From the NCBI RefSeq assembly GCF_000184945.1, contig NZ_GL586311.1, positions 2,765,504 to 2,829,503 on the forward strand: a DNA stretch of 64,000 bases, in the 5' to 3' direction. Shown here one piece after another: positions 44,775 to 54,638 of the stretch (positions are counted from its first letter, which is position 1; every line of letters begins with the position of its first letter). Position numbers and translations under genes: made by a program. Source of the stretch: Segatella buccae ATCC 33574. Lineage in GTDB: Bacteria > Bacteroidota > Bacteroidia > Bacteroidales > Bacteroidaceae. The notes beneath the pieces are model-generated. The model ran no database searches and had not been told where the DNA came from. It saw nothing but the letters and a program-made list of their open reading frames with translations.

Positions 44775-46301
44775 TTATAAATAGTTTTTGATTTTACCTA
44801 CCACTGCTGCAAATATCTTTTCTCGAAAAGTTTTATTATATCCTCCATAGAAAACAACCAACCCGTTTATAAGAACTGCTGCACTATAATAAAGCAAAAA
44901 ATAGCCTAAACTGTCACGGCAGACGGAGAACAAAAGATAATTGAGTGGAACAGCAATCAGGCAAATGAAAAAACAACGCCCGAATACAGACACTAAATAG
45001 TTATATATTTGAAATATCGGCAACTCTATCTTCAATACTATCAATTCCGCGATATTGGTAATAATAGCAAAAGCCAAAAGCATCCAAAAGGCAGTGATAG
45101 CAGGAAAAGACATTTTGAAAAGAATGAAAATAAGCAAAATTGAAAGCAACCCCAAACCATTGGCGTAAAGATTTAATCGCTTAATATTACCCGTTGCACG
45201 GATTCCCATAACGACAGAGGTCGAGGTTGCCCGGACAAGTAGTGTCGCAAGAACTAATACAGCGAAAGTATCTGCTTGTTCCGGTACATTAGAAAGCCAT
45301 AGCTTTAAAACATAATTGATCTTAAACATCATTGGCAATAAAAAAACAAGCAGTAGGAAAAAGGACATTTTTGAGCTTTCTGTCATGAGATATAGCATAT
45401 CCCTATATTCTTTAACAGCATAACTCTTAGTTATTTGAGGTGTTACTGCCGACATAAAATTATTGCTCAACTGAGAAAAAATTCCCTGTAGTTGATAGCT
45501 AATTGCCCTAGCCGCATTAACCACAGGACCAAAAAATATATTCAAGAGAATGTTTACCCCTTGCCCTTGAAAAATCATTGTAGTACCACCAATTATATTC
45601 CAACCGGAAAAAGATAATATTTCTCTGTAAAGTTTTATATCTCTACAAAATTGCCATCCTGATTCTTCAAAATGCTTGTAACAATAACTTCTAGTGACTA
45701 TCAGTGTTATCATCCCTGTCAGGAATGTAAGAATGCTATAAAGGACTAAATTATCTAAAGTGGAATTAAGTACGAGCAACAATACCATTAATAGTTTAAG
45801 ACCGGCACCAATAACGCTGACATAAGCATAAACATTCATTTTTTCATGTGCCATTATATCTGCATCAAAAGGAGTCTGCGTTAGTAGCAATATTAATGAG
45901 AAAATAGAAAATTGATAAACAACATTCACAGCAAAAGTCCTATCAGCAGGAAAAGACATCTGGGTGTTCAAAAACCATAGTCCGATCGTCTCTGCCAAAA
46001 GAAATGCAATGAATGAAACAACAAGGTGGGAGACAAAAGTCACATTGAAAACCTTTTTTAACTGTTCTACATCTTTTCTCCCCAATTCATAAGCAATAAA
46101 ACGGGTCGTTCCTGCAGATAAAGAGCCATTCAGGAAAGCAAACATTGTTACAACTCCTCCAACAACATTATAAAGGCCATAATCGGAAGCTCCCAACACT
46201 CGCAAAATGACACGAGATGTGTACAAACCCACGAGCATCACCAGTGTCATCTGAAAATAAAGAAGAAGTGTATTTTTTGCGATTCGCTTGTTTTCAATCA
46301 T
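44775..46301 (-). CDS. Wzx-type oligosaccharide flippase
   Basis: The 508-residue membrane protein has the 12 to 14 spans of the MOP/PST superfamily, with the N-terminal region KNTLLLYFQMTLVMLVGLYT, then SRVILRVLGASDYGLYNVVG (characteristic of Bacteroidetes Wzx) and FLNGSLSAGTTRFIAYELG. It turns lipid-linked repeat units to the outer face. As the first gene it opens the polysaccharide locus; only weak promoter-like sequence precedes it and no UpxY-like antiterminator gene is nearby, so co-transcription with the pRiA4b-family gene is possible. Confidence 0.9.
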   Translation of the reverse strand: MIENKRIAKNTLLLYFQMTLVMLVGLYTSRVILRVLGASDYGLYNVVGGVVTMFAFLNGSLSAGTTRFIAYELGRKDVEQLKKVFNVTFVSHLVVSFIAFLLAETIGLWFLNTQMSFPADRTFAVNVVYQFSIFSLILLLTQTPFDADIMAHEKMNVYAYVSVIGAGLKLLMVLLLVLNSTLDNLVLYSILTFLTGMITLIVTRSYCYKHFEESGWQFCRDIKLYREILSFSGWNIIGGTTMIFQGQGVNILLNIFFGPVVNAARAISYQLQGIFSQLSNNFMSAVTPQITKSYAVKEYRDMLYLMTESSKMSFFLLLVFLLPMMFKINYVLKLWLSNVPEQADTFAVLVLATLLVRATSTSVVMGIRATGNIKRLNLYANGLGLLSILLIFILFKMSFPAITAFWMLLAFAIITNIAELIVLKIELPIFQIYNYLVSVFGRCFFICLIAVPLNYLLFSVCRDSLGYFLLYYSAAVLINGLVVFYGGYNKTFREKIFAAVVGKIKNYL

Positions 46302-46351
46302 GTATTTTAATCATATAAAGGCCCATATTATAGGCATCAAAAACATTGCTC

Positions 46352-47209
46352 TTACACCTTTCCTTCCTCCACCTCCTCCAAATATTCTTGGACGAAGAAG
46401 TCGGCATCTTCGAGGTTGAAGGTTTCGGTGGGGGCAAAAACGTGGTATTGGGCGAGTTCACCGGTAGGATTTTCAAGCAGTTCGGCATAGCCCCACACGC
46501 CGCCACAGTCTTCGGGAGGACAGGGGCCTTTGCCGGAAATCACTCTTATGGACAAGGGGGCATCAGGGGCAGACGATATGGACGACAGGCTGACTTGATG
46601 GATCCAACTGTCACCGAAATCATATTCAAATTTCATTTTTTCACCTTTAGCTGCAAGCACTTCGCCGAGGGTGACATGACACATGTCATACTCCTTACGA
46701 AGATAGGGTTGCATGGTGGCTAAGAATGGGTCATCGGCATCCACTGGGGCATCAGACAGACGATAGGGCAACTTATAGAAGTTCGAGCCCTTGGTGAACT
46801 GATAAAGATGGTACCCCGCCCAACCAAACGCACGGATGATGATATGGGCCAAATGGATGAGACGGATCGTAGAAGGCACTTGCAGGCGACGCCATGTCTT
46901 GACGGGACACCCCTCGATAGTGATATAAAGCACATAGAGAGAGGGCTGCCGGGTGTTGTCAAGGAGAGGGGGCAGTTCATACGATCTCCCCTCATCGTCA
47001 CTATAAATTTCAGGCAACTTGTCCAGACAGGTTTCCATTTTCTGCCAAAGTCCCTTTTCCGAAGCTATGGAAAATTTCTTTGTTTTGCCCACTGCGGGAA
47101 GTATTTTCGGCACACCCGGACTCTCTTCCTCACTTTCCGACATTCTAAAACCGAGAGTGTCGAAGAAATCGGACAGATTGATCATAGGTGACTTTTTCTT
47201 TTTCGCCAT
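46352..47209 (-). CDS. Plasmid pRiA4b ORF-3 family protein
   Basis: The 285-residue cytoplasmic protein starts at ATG 47209 with a Lys-rich stretch (MAKKKKSPM). From about residue 85 on it has the pRiA4b ORF-3 domain: LYVLYITIEGCPVKTWRRLQ, IHLAHIIIRAFGW, HLYQF and the C-terminal FEYDFGDSWIHQV and GKGPCPPEDCGGVWGYAELL (in part). The role of the family is unknown. A perfect promoter lies about 360 bases upstream, so the message has a long leader with two short frames. Confidence 0.88.
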   Translation of the reverse strand: MAKKKKSPMINLSDFFDTLGFRMSESEEESPGVPKILPAVGKTKKFSIASEKGLWQKMETCLDKLPEIYSDDEGRSYELPPLLDNTRQPSLYVLYITIEGCPVKTWRRLQVPSTIRLIHLAHIIIRAFGWAGYHLYQFTKGSNFYKLPYRLSDAPVDADDPFLATMQPYLRKEYDMCHVTLGEVLAAKGEKMKFEYDFGDSWIHQVSLSSISSAPDAPLSIRVISGKGPCPPEDCGGVWGYAELLENPTGELAQYHVFAPTETFNLEDADFFVQEYLEEVEEGKV

Positions 47210-47566
47210 TCTACTTGCAGTTAAAGGGAAAAACAAGGGGACTTTTCCGCCAGTCGGTTTCCACACAAGACAAGAGAAGACAACTCGCCCTCCGCTGCAA
47301 GCTGATGCGCTTTCAGCGGTGTGACCGACAACGGATAGCCTCCACTTCTGAGCACGATGCAAGAGAAAAAAGATGGGATGAAACGACACTGCCGCGATGG
47401 ATGACAAAGGTCAACGATCAACATGTTTACGTGGCAATGCCGGTAGCCGAAGCCGGCAATAATCCTTTTAATTTCTCATTAGCCTCCGTGATGCTCGCAG
47501 TGCTTTCTGATGGTCGTAATATCATTGTGGACAAGAAGAAATGCCCTTCTGCCACTTATTTATGTG

Positions 47567-47597
47567 CAAAGATACATAAATATTTCTTACTTGCAAA
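47567..47597 (-). promoter_or_regulatory. Promoter upstream of the pRiA4b-family gene
   Basis: On the minus strand TTTG (47597-47594), exactly 19 bases, TATCTTTG (47574-47567). The leader to 47209 is about 350 nt and includes frames starting at MILRPSEST and MLIVDLCHPSR, both out of the main gene, and a GCCGG/CCGGC hairpin. Confidence 0.65.
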
Positions 47598-47773
47598 AAA
47601 TATCGCATGTTTTTTGACAGAGGGGAAGGTAAAGAGTAAAGACAGAGGGGAAGGGCCGAAACGCTATTTCGGCTTACCGGATCGCAGGAACTTCATATCC
47701 GCCCCCGCTCTACTCCTGCATTCTTGATATAGGACAAGGAAAACGCAGAGAATGAACAAAAGAGGGGAAAAGA

Positions 47774-47805
47774 TTTGCCCGTGTGCGCAAACAACAGTAT
47801 CTTTG
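47774..47805 (+). promoter_or_regulatory. Promoter of the 29-residue peptide gene
   Basis: TTTG (47774-47777), 20 bases, TATCTTTG (47798-47805). A small GAGGG/CCCTC hairpin lies in the leader about 25 bases before the AGG-rich site at the ATG. Confidence 0.65.
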
Positions 47806-47872
47806 CATCGTAAAACAAAGGATAACAGATGAAGTAACGAGGGATTGAGCCCTCACAAAAGGTAAAAAGATT

Positions 47873-47962
47873 ATGGTAACGATGATGATTGTATTGGCAG
47901 TAGTTGTAGCAGTAGCCGCTCAGGCCATCAATGTGAACAACAACATGTTCAGCGGCAAGTAA
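47873..47962 (+). CDS. 29-residue membrane or secreted peptide
   Basis: ATG 47873 opens a 29-codon frame: a hydrophobic first part MVTMMIVLAVVVAVAAQA and a polar end INVNNNMFSGK. It could be a one-span membrane peptide or be cut after AAQA. AAAAGGTAAAAAG upstream of the ATG resembles a ribosome binding site. A consensus promoter lies 68 bases upstream and a T-tailed hairpin 160 bases downstream, so the unit is complete. I do not recognise it. The alternative is a non-coding RNA of about 350 nt. Confidence 0.55.
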   Translation: MVTMMIVLAVVVAVAAQAINVNNNMFSGK

Positions 47963-48122
47963 GCTGCCGGACAGGAAATCCCCCCACGGGGAAACCCCGA
48001 CAACAGACAGCGCAGACCTCTGCGCGAACAGATAACTTCCTAAACAAGGTGTGTGTCCATTTCCGCCGAACGCAAGAAAGCGGAATCTCCGGACTTAAGA
48101 ACGCAGGCACACGCCACAGAAA

Positions 48123-48160
48123 CAAGCGTGCATCAAGACCTGAGTCCTGATGCACACTTG
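48123..48160 (+). terminator. Terminator of the peptide gene unit
   Basis: CAAGCGTGCATCA pairs with TGATGCACACTTG (one mismatch) and is followed by TTTTTG. An additional perfect GCGCAGA/TCTGCGC hairpin lies between the peptide stop and this site (about 48009-48024). Confidence 0.65.
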
Positions 48161-48189
48161 TTTTTGTGAATATACAACCAATTCCCGAT

Positions 48190-48318
48190 GCCGGATGGTG
48201 GCGAATCGTATTAACAAAATCACCTCCACAAAAACTCTCCAACCAGGGTGAAAAGTCGGCCTTAAACCGCCGGAAAAGCCCACTGCCTTTCTCATTCAGG
48301 CCCATCGAACTTGCGAAA
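48190..48318 (+). repeat. Dispersed composite repeat, copy E, left part
   Basis: GGATGGTGGCGAAT, AACAAAATCACCTCC, CTCTCCAACCAG and AAACCGCCGG align with the left module of copy C, and the last bases CTTGCGAAA with copy A. The repeat is cut here by the insertion sequence and goes on at 49850. Confidence 0.85.
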
Positions 48319-48373
48319 TGTCTTAACCGGCTTTAGCTTGTCATATTTCATCCACCTTTTAAATCAAAGAAAT

Positions 48374-48754
48374 ATGACAAAACGTAAAAGTCCAAGAGTT
48401 TACAGTGAAGTTTTCAAGCTTCAGGTTCTTAGTGATTATTACACTCATGGGGGCAGCCAGGCCGCCATGGGCCGTAAATGGAATGTTGACGGGAATTCCA
48501 TCCACCAATGGCTCAAACGTTGGCCGGTCGACTCAAAAGCATTATCTTTGCCCTCGGAAGTGATTTCATCCTACCGTATGGAGCATCAAGAGACGAAGCT
48601 GAGCAATGAGGAAATCCTCCGGAACCGCATCTCCGATCTGGAGCGCGCGCTGGAGCTGGAGAAGCTGCGCAGCCGTGCCTTCGAGAAGATGATACAGATT
48701 GCCGAGCAGGAGGAGGGCATCTCGATATTAAAAAAAGGTGGTGCCAGACAGTAG
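48374..48754 (+). CDS. IS3-family transposase OrfA
   Basis: The 126-residue OrfA has an N-terminal helix-turn-helix (VYSEVFKLQVLSDYYTHGGS, then QAAMGRKWNVDGNSIHQWLK in part) for binding the IS ends and a C-terminal leucine-rich helix (LERALELEKLRSRAFEKM) for multimer formation. ATG 48374 lies just inside the left end. Seven A residues at 48730-48736 in the phase A_AAA_AAA are a -1 frameshift site leading into orfB, which gives the active OrfAB transposase. Confidence 0.9.
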   Translation: MTKRKSPRVYSEVFKLQVLSDYYTHGGSQAAMGRKWNVDGNSIHQWLKRWPVDSKALSLPSEVISSYRMEHQETKLSNEEILRNRISDLERALELEKLRSRAFEKMIQIAEQEEGISILKKGGARQ

Positions 48755-49635
48755 AGGCGCTGCGGGAGGAGTTCCCCCGGTTGAATGTCGGGCTCCTCTG
48801 CGGACTGTTTGGCAAGAACCGCCAATGGTACTATGCGCGTCATGGCAGAGTCGTCTCGGAGCGTCAGCGCCGCAAGCTGCTTGTGTCCTGCGTGGAGTAC
48901 TACCGATGGAGATGGCCGCGCCTTGGGGGCGTAAAACTCCATGTCATCCTGAAGGCCGAACTGGGGCCGGAGGTGACGCGCGGGCGCGACTCCTTCCTGC
49001 GGTTCCTCGCAGCGGAAGGCCTGACACTGGCCCGCCCCAAGCGGAGGAGGACGACCGACTCGGCCCACCCCTACAGGAAGTATCCCAATCTTATGAAAGG
49101 CCTTCAGGTGGGGCGTGTCAACCAGGTGTGGGTGTCTGACATCACATACGTTTGGATCAAAGGGGACGTGCTCTACCTGCATCTTGTATCAGACGTGTAC
49201 TCCCACGCCATCATAGGCTGGTGCCTGTCTGAGAACATGGAGGCGGCCAATGCCACAAAGGCCCTTCTGATGGCTATACGGACGGCCGGGGGAGGCAACC
49301 TGTGCGGCACGATACACCATTCGGACAGGGGCTCCCAGTATGCCTGCCTGCTGTATGTCAGCACGCTCATGGAACACCATATACGGATCAGCATGACAGA
49401 GAGCCATGCACCGACGGACAACGCCGTGGCCGAGAGGCAGAACGGAATACTCAAGAACGAGCATATCTGCCTACAGGACATGTATCAGGACTACGGGAGG
49501 GCCAAACTGGAAATAGGCAACGCCATAGAGTTCCACAACACCTTGAGGCCGCACATGAGCATCGGCATGAAGAGGCCCATGGAGGTCTACCGTGGAGAAG
49601 ATCCCGGAAGGAATCTCTGGAAGAAAGACAGGTGA
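48736..49635 (+). CDS. IS3-family transposase OrfB, DDE integrase
   Basis: After the -1 slip the frame continues from 48736 (RWCQTVEALREEFPRLNVGL) into the integrase; an internal TTG at 48781 is a possible independent start. Counting from 48781, the rve catalytic triad is Asp120 (WVSDITYV), Asp182 (HHSDRGSQY) and Glu218 (AVAERQNG), a D-35-E spacing typical of IS3. An HTH_21-like segment precedes. The frame is full length with no internal stop. Confidence 0.92.
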   Translation, partial: RWCQTVEALREEFPRLNVGLLCGLFGKNRQWYYARHGRVVSERQRRKLLVSCVEYYRWRWPRLGGVKLHVILKAELGPEVTRGRDSFLRFLAAEGLTLARPKRRRTTDSAHPYRKYPNLMKGLQVGRVNQVWVSDITYVWIKGDVLYLHLVSDVYSHAIIGWCLSENMEAANATKALLMAIRTAGGGNLCGTIHHSDRGSQYACLLYVSTLMEHHIRISMTESHAPTDNAVAERQNGILKNEHICLQDMYQDYGRAKLEIGNAIEFHNTLRPHMSIGMKRPMEVYRGEDPGRNLWKKDR

Positions 49636-49849
49636 AACTTGACGAATTGGAAGAAAACTGCTACCTTTGGCCTGTGGATGGTGGGCCCGGTTCCATCATG
49701 TTCCATCTTGGGGGATGGAAATGAGGCCTGACAAGTCAGACTGTACAGACAGCAAAGTCATGTCAAGCAAATCTGTAAGGAAGAGATAATTTTGACAAGT
49801 TGAACAGTAAAACAGAATGAAATCTGACAAGTGAAATCAGGAAAAGACA

Positions 49850-50090
49850 AAAGAGCCACAGTTGGAAACCGAAATGGCCACAGTTGTGCTGCAACTGTGG
49901 CCATTTCGCAAGCTCGTTTGGGCCCTTTCAGCCCCGTTTTCGGCCTTCAATATGTGTCAGTAAAATTCAAACGGCTGATTATCAGCGTTTTGAAAAAGCC
50001 GCTAAAATCGCGTATTTGCACCCGAGCGGGTTGTCGGCTGCAAATATCGCAAGCACAGAGGCCGAAAACGAAAAAATGGTTTAACAAAAT
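49850..50090 (+). repeat. Dispersed composite repeat, copy E, right part
   Basis: It starts with AAAGAGCCACAG, which joins to CTTGCGAAA left of the IS as in copy A. The hairpin 49870-49908 is a perfect 17-bp stem with a 5-base loop (CGAAATGGCCACAGTTG and complement). The family motifs CAAGCTCGTTTGGGC, AAATATCGCAAGC and GAGGCCGAAAACG follow. Bases 50091-50192 show nothing recognisable. Confidence 0.85.
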
Positions 50091-50192
50091 ATTCTGTCCG
50101 AACATCTCTCCACAATATATTGATAGGGCCGGAAAGGCAGAACCCGGAAAGCCCCTCTTCAGCAGTCCGGCTGTTTAAAAAAGAGAGGATTG

Positions 50193-50224
50193 TTTGGAAG
50201 ATATTAGGATTTTTCATAATTTTG
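50193..50224 (+). promoter_or_regulatory. Promoter of the DUF6377 regulator gene
   Basis: TTTG (50193-50196), 20 bases, TAATTTTG (50217-50224); the leader to ATG 50415 would be about 185 nt. Confidence 0.5.
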
Positions 50225-50387
50225 CAATCATGGCAGAGAGCAGTTGATCCATGGCATTTCACACTGGTTTGTAAAATCGTTGCTGCCACCTGACTGTGTT
50301 TTCCGTGCATCATACGATACCTTTCATTCTACCAATTAGGGAAGTATAAGCCATCAGAACTTCTACTCACCGGCCGCAATCTTGTAG

Positions 50388-52169
<1,782 letters not shown>

Positions 52170-52343
52170 CCTTCTTTGTAGAGGAAATCCCTGCTGGGAA
52201 AGGCTTCCTGCCGGAGCACAAAGGGTATATGACAGTATATTCCAAGTATATCCATCACTCTGCAAGAACTTGACACACAGGCACTTCCATTTTTCAAAAC
52301 TGTTTTTTGAAGTATATCGGTTGTAGCTCCCGACAATATCCGC

Positions 52344-52351
52344 TAATTTTG
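52344..52351 (+). promoter_or_regulatory. -7 box of the receptor gene
   Basis: TAATTTTG lies 49 bases before ATG 52400, with a partial TTG element about 20 bases upstream. Confidence 0.5.
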
Positions 52352-52399
52352 CATTCGGAACTCAATCAACAACCGTTATAACTAAAAACTTGAAGTAAG

Positions 52400-54616
52400 A
52401 TGGAAATTAAATTTCACTTAGAGAGAAACGCATTGATATGCACGGCCTTTCTCCTTTCTACCGTTACGCTCACTGCACAGAACAAAAAAGACTCCATTGC
52501 TGAATCTTCTGACCGTGGTGTGATGCTCAATGCCAAAAGCACGACAGAGCCAAGACAAATCGAGATCGGACTTCCCATGAATTATACGGCCGTCTCCTTC
52601 AACGGTCTTCCTGCCGTGTACTACTATTGGCCCAACACGACAAGCAACCATTGGCGCAACGAGCAGCTTCTGGCCAAAAGAGGACTGATGACCATGCCGC
52701 AAGTGGCTGTCAAGGATGGAGAAATCGGCTACGGCGTGGATTCATGGCCGGAACTGGGCGGAGACAAGTTCAAGGGCAAAGTCAACTATGGTGTCAACAC
52801 TTTCGGCGCACAGAATTTCGACCTCAATCTATCCGGACCATTGGGCAAGGGCTGGTATTACACATTAAGTGCATACAACAACTTCGACCCGGGTAGTTTC
52901 TCGCTCCGCTTTACCAAGTATAGCGACCGGGCACAATTCTACACCGGTGGCCTGACAAAACGCTGGAACGACGGCTCTCAACTTTCTTTCCTTTACAAGT
53001 TTACCGATGTCCACAACCTCACGATAGCAGCCAACTACGCCCCGTTCATCTGGGACGGAAAGGGGGGCGTGAAGAATGTTCCCGGCTTTCGCATTGGCCG
53101 CGATTCCTACTTGCCCGTCGACGGCACGATGGAATATCTTGATGTAAGAACGGGAGAACACAAGCAAGTGGGCTTATACAGTGCTTACGGCTCCTATGTC
53201 CATGAAGGCTGCATCAGCTTCACGAAGCCATTGGCGGACGGTATGAGCCTGTCGCTCCGCGCCAAAGTGTCTACGGCCGATTTGGGGACGGGCGACCAGA
53301 CGGCCAACGGCATCATCACGGCAAAGGACAACATAGATGCACGATATGCCGACACAGGCGAAAAATACACGGGAGCCGTGCAGAAGCGAGTGGCACAATT
53401 GAATGATTCCCGCGTCACCGACGCTTTCTTCACGGGCGAACTCATCAAGAAGACATTGAAGCACGACTGGGCATTGGGCCTCAACGAGTGGTACACCTAT
53501 ATCGACTATGCCCGAAGCACCACTACCTATTATCATGAGGTGGCTCCCAACCCGCGCAAACTGATTTACGGAAAGAACAGTTCCGCCTACGAAAATTTCA
53601 ACGGCAGTTCGGAATACGACAAAGGCACAGAGAACAAACTGGCCGCCTACATCATGGACACATGGACACCATCTGACCGGTTCCGCATGGTCTACGGGCT
53701 CCGCCTGGAATACTTTCACGCCAACGTAGACTTGATTCCCTTCGCCCGCTTCAACGGCTTCTATATCGGTGCACAAAATGCCGCCGGCAAGACCGTAGCC
53801 ACTGAAAACCATACGACCGACGGACTCAACTATGCGGTCTCTATCGCCCCGAAATACAATATCACTTCCGATTTCGGATTGACAGCTGAAGCCAACTTCC
53901 TCACCCAATACCGCCACTTGGAAGGATATTCGGGTACGGGCGTTCCCCACTACACTCACCGGCCTTACATCGTGGGCCAAGCGGGCATCTTCTATAACCG
54001 GCCATGGATGGAACTCGTCTCGGCCTTCACCTACGCCATGCGAGGACATGACTACGGGCGAATTGTGGTGACCAATAACGACGACTTGTCACAGACTCCG
54101 GAAATGGTAAACTTCTCCGGTGGCATACGAACTATCGGCTGGACCACCGATGCCATGTTCCATCCTGTCAAGGGATTCACGCTTCATGGCCGCTTCACCC
54201 TGCAATCGCCAAAGTACACCGGCTACAGTTTCACCGCTTTCAACAAGAGCTACAGTTTCGACAACTCGATGGTCACCAAGCAGTCGAAAGTCATTGTCGA
54301 GTTCGATCCGAGATACAGTTTCGGGAAGTTCGCAGTGTGGGCCAACCTGCGCTATTACAGCAAGCAGTATGTCAATGTGGCCAACTCCATCTATTTCAAC
54401 GGACGGTGGGAAACGTTTGCCGGCGCAAGCTATGTGCTCAACGACCATGTGACCTTCACGGCCAACATGACCAACTTCCTCGGACAGACCGGAGCGCAGG
54501 GCGTAATCCCAAGTTCCGACACGGTCGAAGACGGCTCCCAGTTTGCAGGCTACATGCTGACGGGCAACTACATCCTGCCGTTCCAGACCATGCTCTCGGC
54601 AACCATCAGATTTTAA
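52400..54616 (+). CDS. TonB-dependent receptor-like outer membrane barrel
   Basis: The 738-residue outer membrane protein has a signal peptide (ALICTAFLLSTVTLTAQ) and a long series of alternating beta strands ending in LPFQTMLSATIRF, with the terminal Phe of barrel proteins. In contrast to the SusC protein at 17266 it lacks the carboxypeptidase-like domain and the NLDEIVVVGYG stretch, and the plug seems reduced (about residues 50-110). It could take up the ligand that the downstream esterase releases. Family assignment to TonB receptors is from overall form, not from a clear TonB box. Confidence 0.72.
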   Translation: MEIKFHLERNALICTAFLLSTVTLTAQNKKDSIAESSDRGVMLNAKSTTEPRQIEIGLPMNYTAVSFNGLPAVYYYWPNTTSNHWRNEQLLAKRGLMTMPQVAVKDGEIGYGVDSWPELGGDKFKGKVNYGVNTFGAQNFDLNLSGPLGKGWYYTLSAYNNFDPGSFSLRFTKYSDRAQFYTGGLTKRWNDGSQLSFLYKFTDVHNLTIAANYAPFIWDGKGGVKNVPGFRIGRDSYLPVDGTMEYLDVRTGEHKQVGLYSAYGSYVHEGCISFTKPLADGMSLSLRAKVSTADLGTGDQTANGIITAKDNIDARYADTGEKYTGAVQKRVAQLNDSRVTDAFFTGELIKKTLKHDWALGLNEWYTYIDYARSTTTYYHEVAPNPRKLIYGKNSSAYENFNGSSEYDKGTENKLAAYIMDTWTPSDRFRMVYGLRLEYFHANVDLIPFARFNGFYIGAQNAAGKTVATENHTTDGLNYAVSIAPKYNITSDFGLTAEANFLTQYRHLEGYSGTGVPHYTHRPYIVGQAGIFYNRPWMELVSAFTYAMRGHDYGRIVVTNNDDLSQTPEMVNFSGGIRTIGWTTDAMFHPVKGFTLHGRFTLQSPKYTGYSFTAFNKSYSFDNSMVTKQSKVIVEFDPRYSFGKFAVWANLRYYSKQYVNVANSIYFNGRWETFAGASYVLNDHVTFTANMTNFLGQTGAQGVIPSSDTVEDGSQFAGYMLTGNYILPFQTMLSATIRF

Positions 54617-54638
54617 TCACTTCTTAAACCATCGCAAT

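Larger units (their letters stand above)
48319..49849 (+). mobile_element. IS3-family insertion sequence, 1531 bp
   Basis: Ends are 35-bp imperfect inverted repeats (48319-48353 and 49815-49849), 27 of 35 matching, beginning TGTCTT and containing CTTGTCA and ATTTCAT. The flanks AAA (48316-48318) and AAA (49850-49852) are the 3-bp target duplication usual for IS3. Two overlapping transposase frames are intact, so the copy could be active. A 210-bp gene-free stretch before the right end holds three TGACAAGT motifs. Removing it with one AAA restores the dispersed repeat. Confidence 0.92.

Noticed and set aside
46294..46506. 70-codon minus-strand frame at the end of the pRiA4b-family gene
   Set aside because: It overlaps the end of the real gene in another frame and has no start signal or domain.
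47188..47727. 179-codon plus-strand frame between the pRiA4b-family gene and the peptide gene
   Set aside because: No domain or start signal, and it lies across an opposing perfect promoter.
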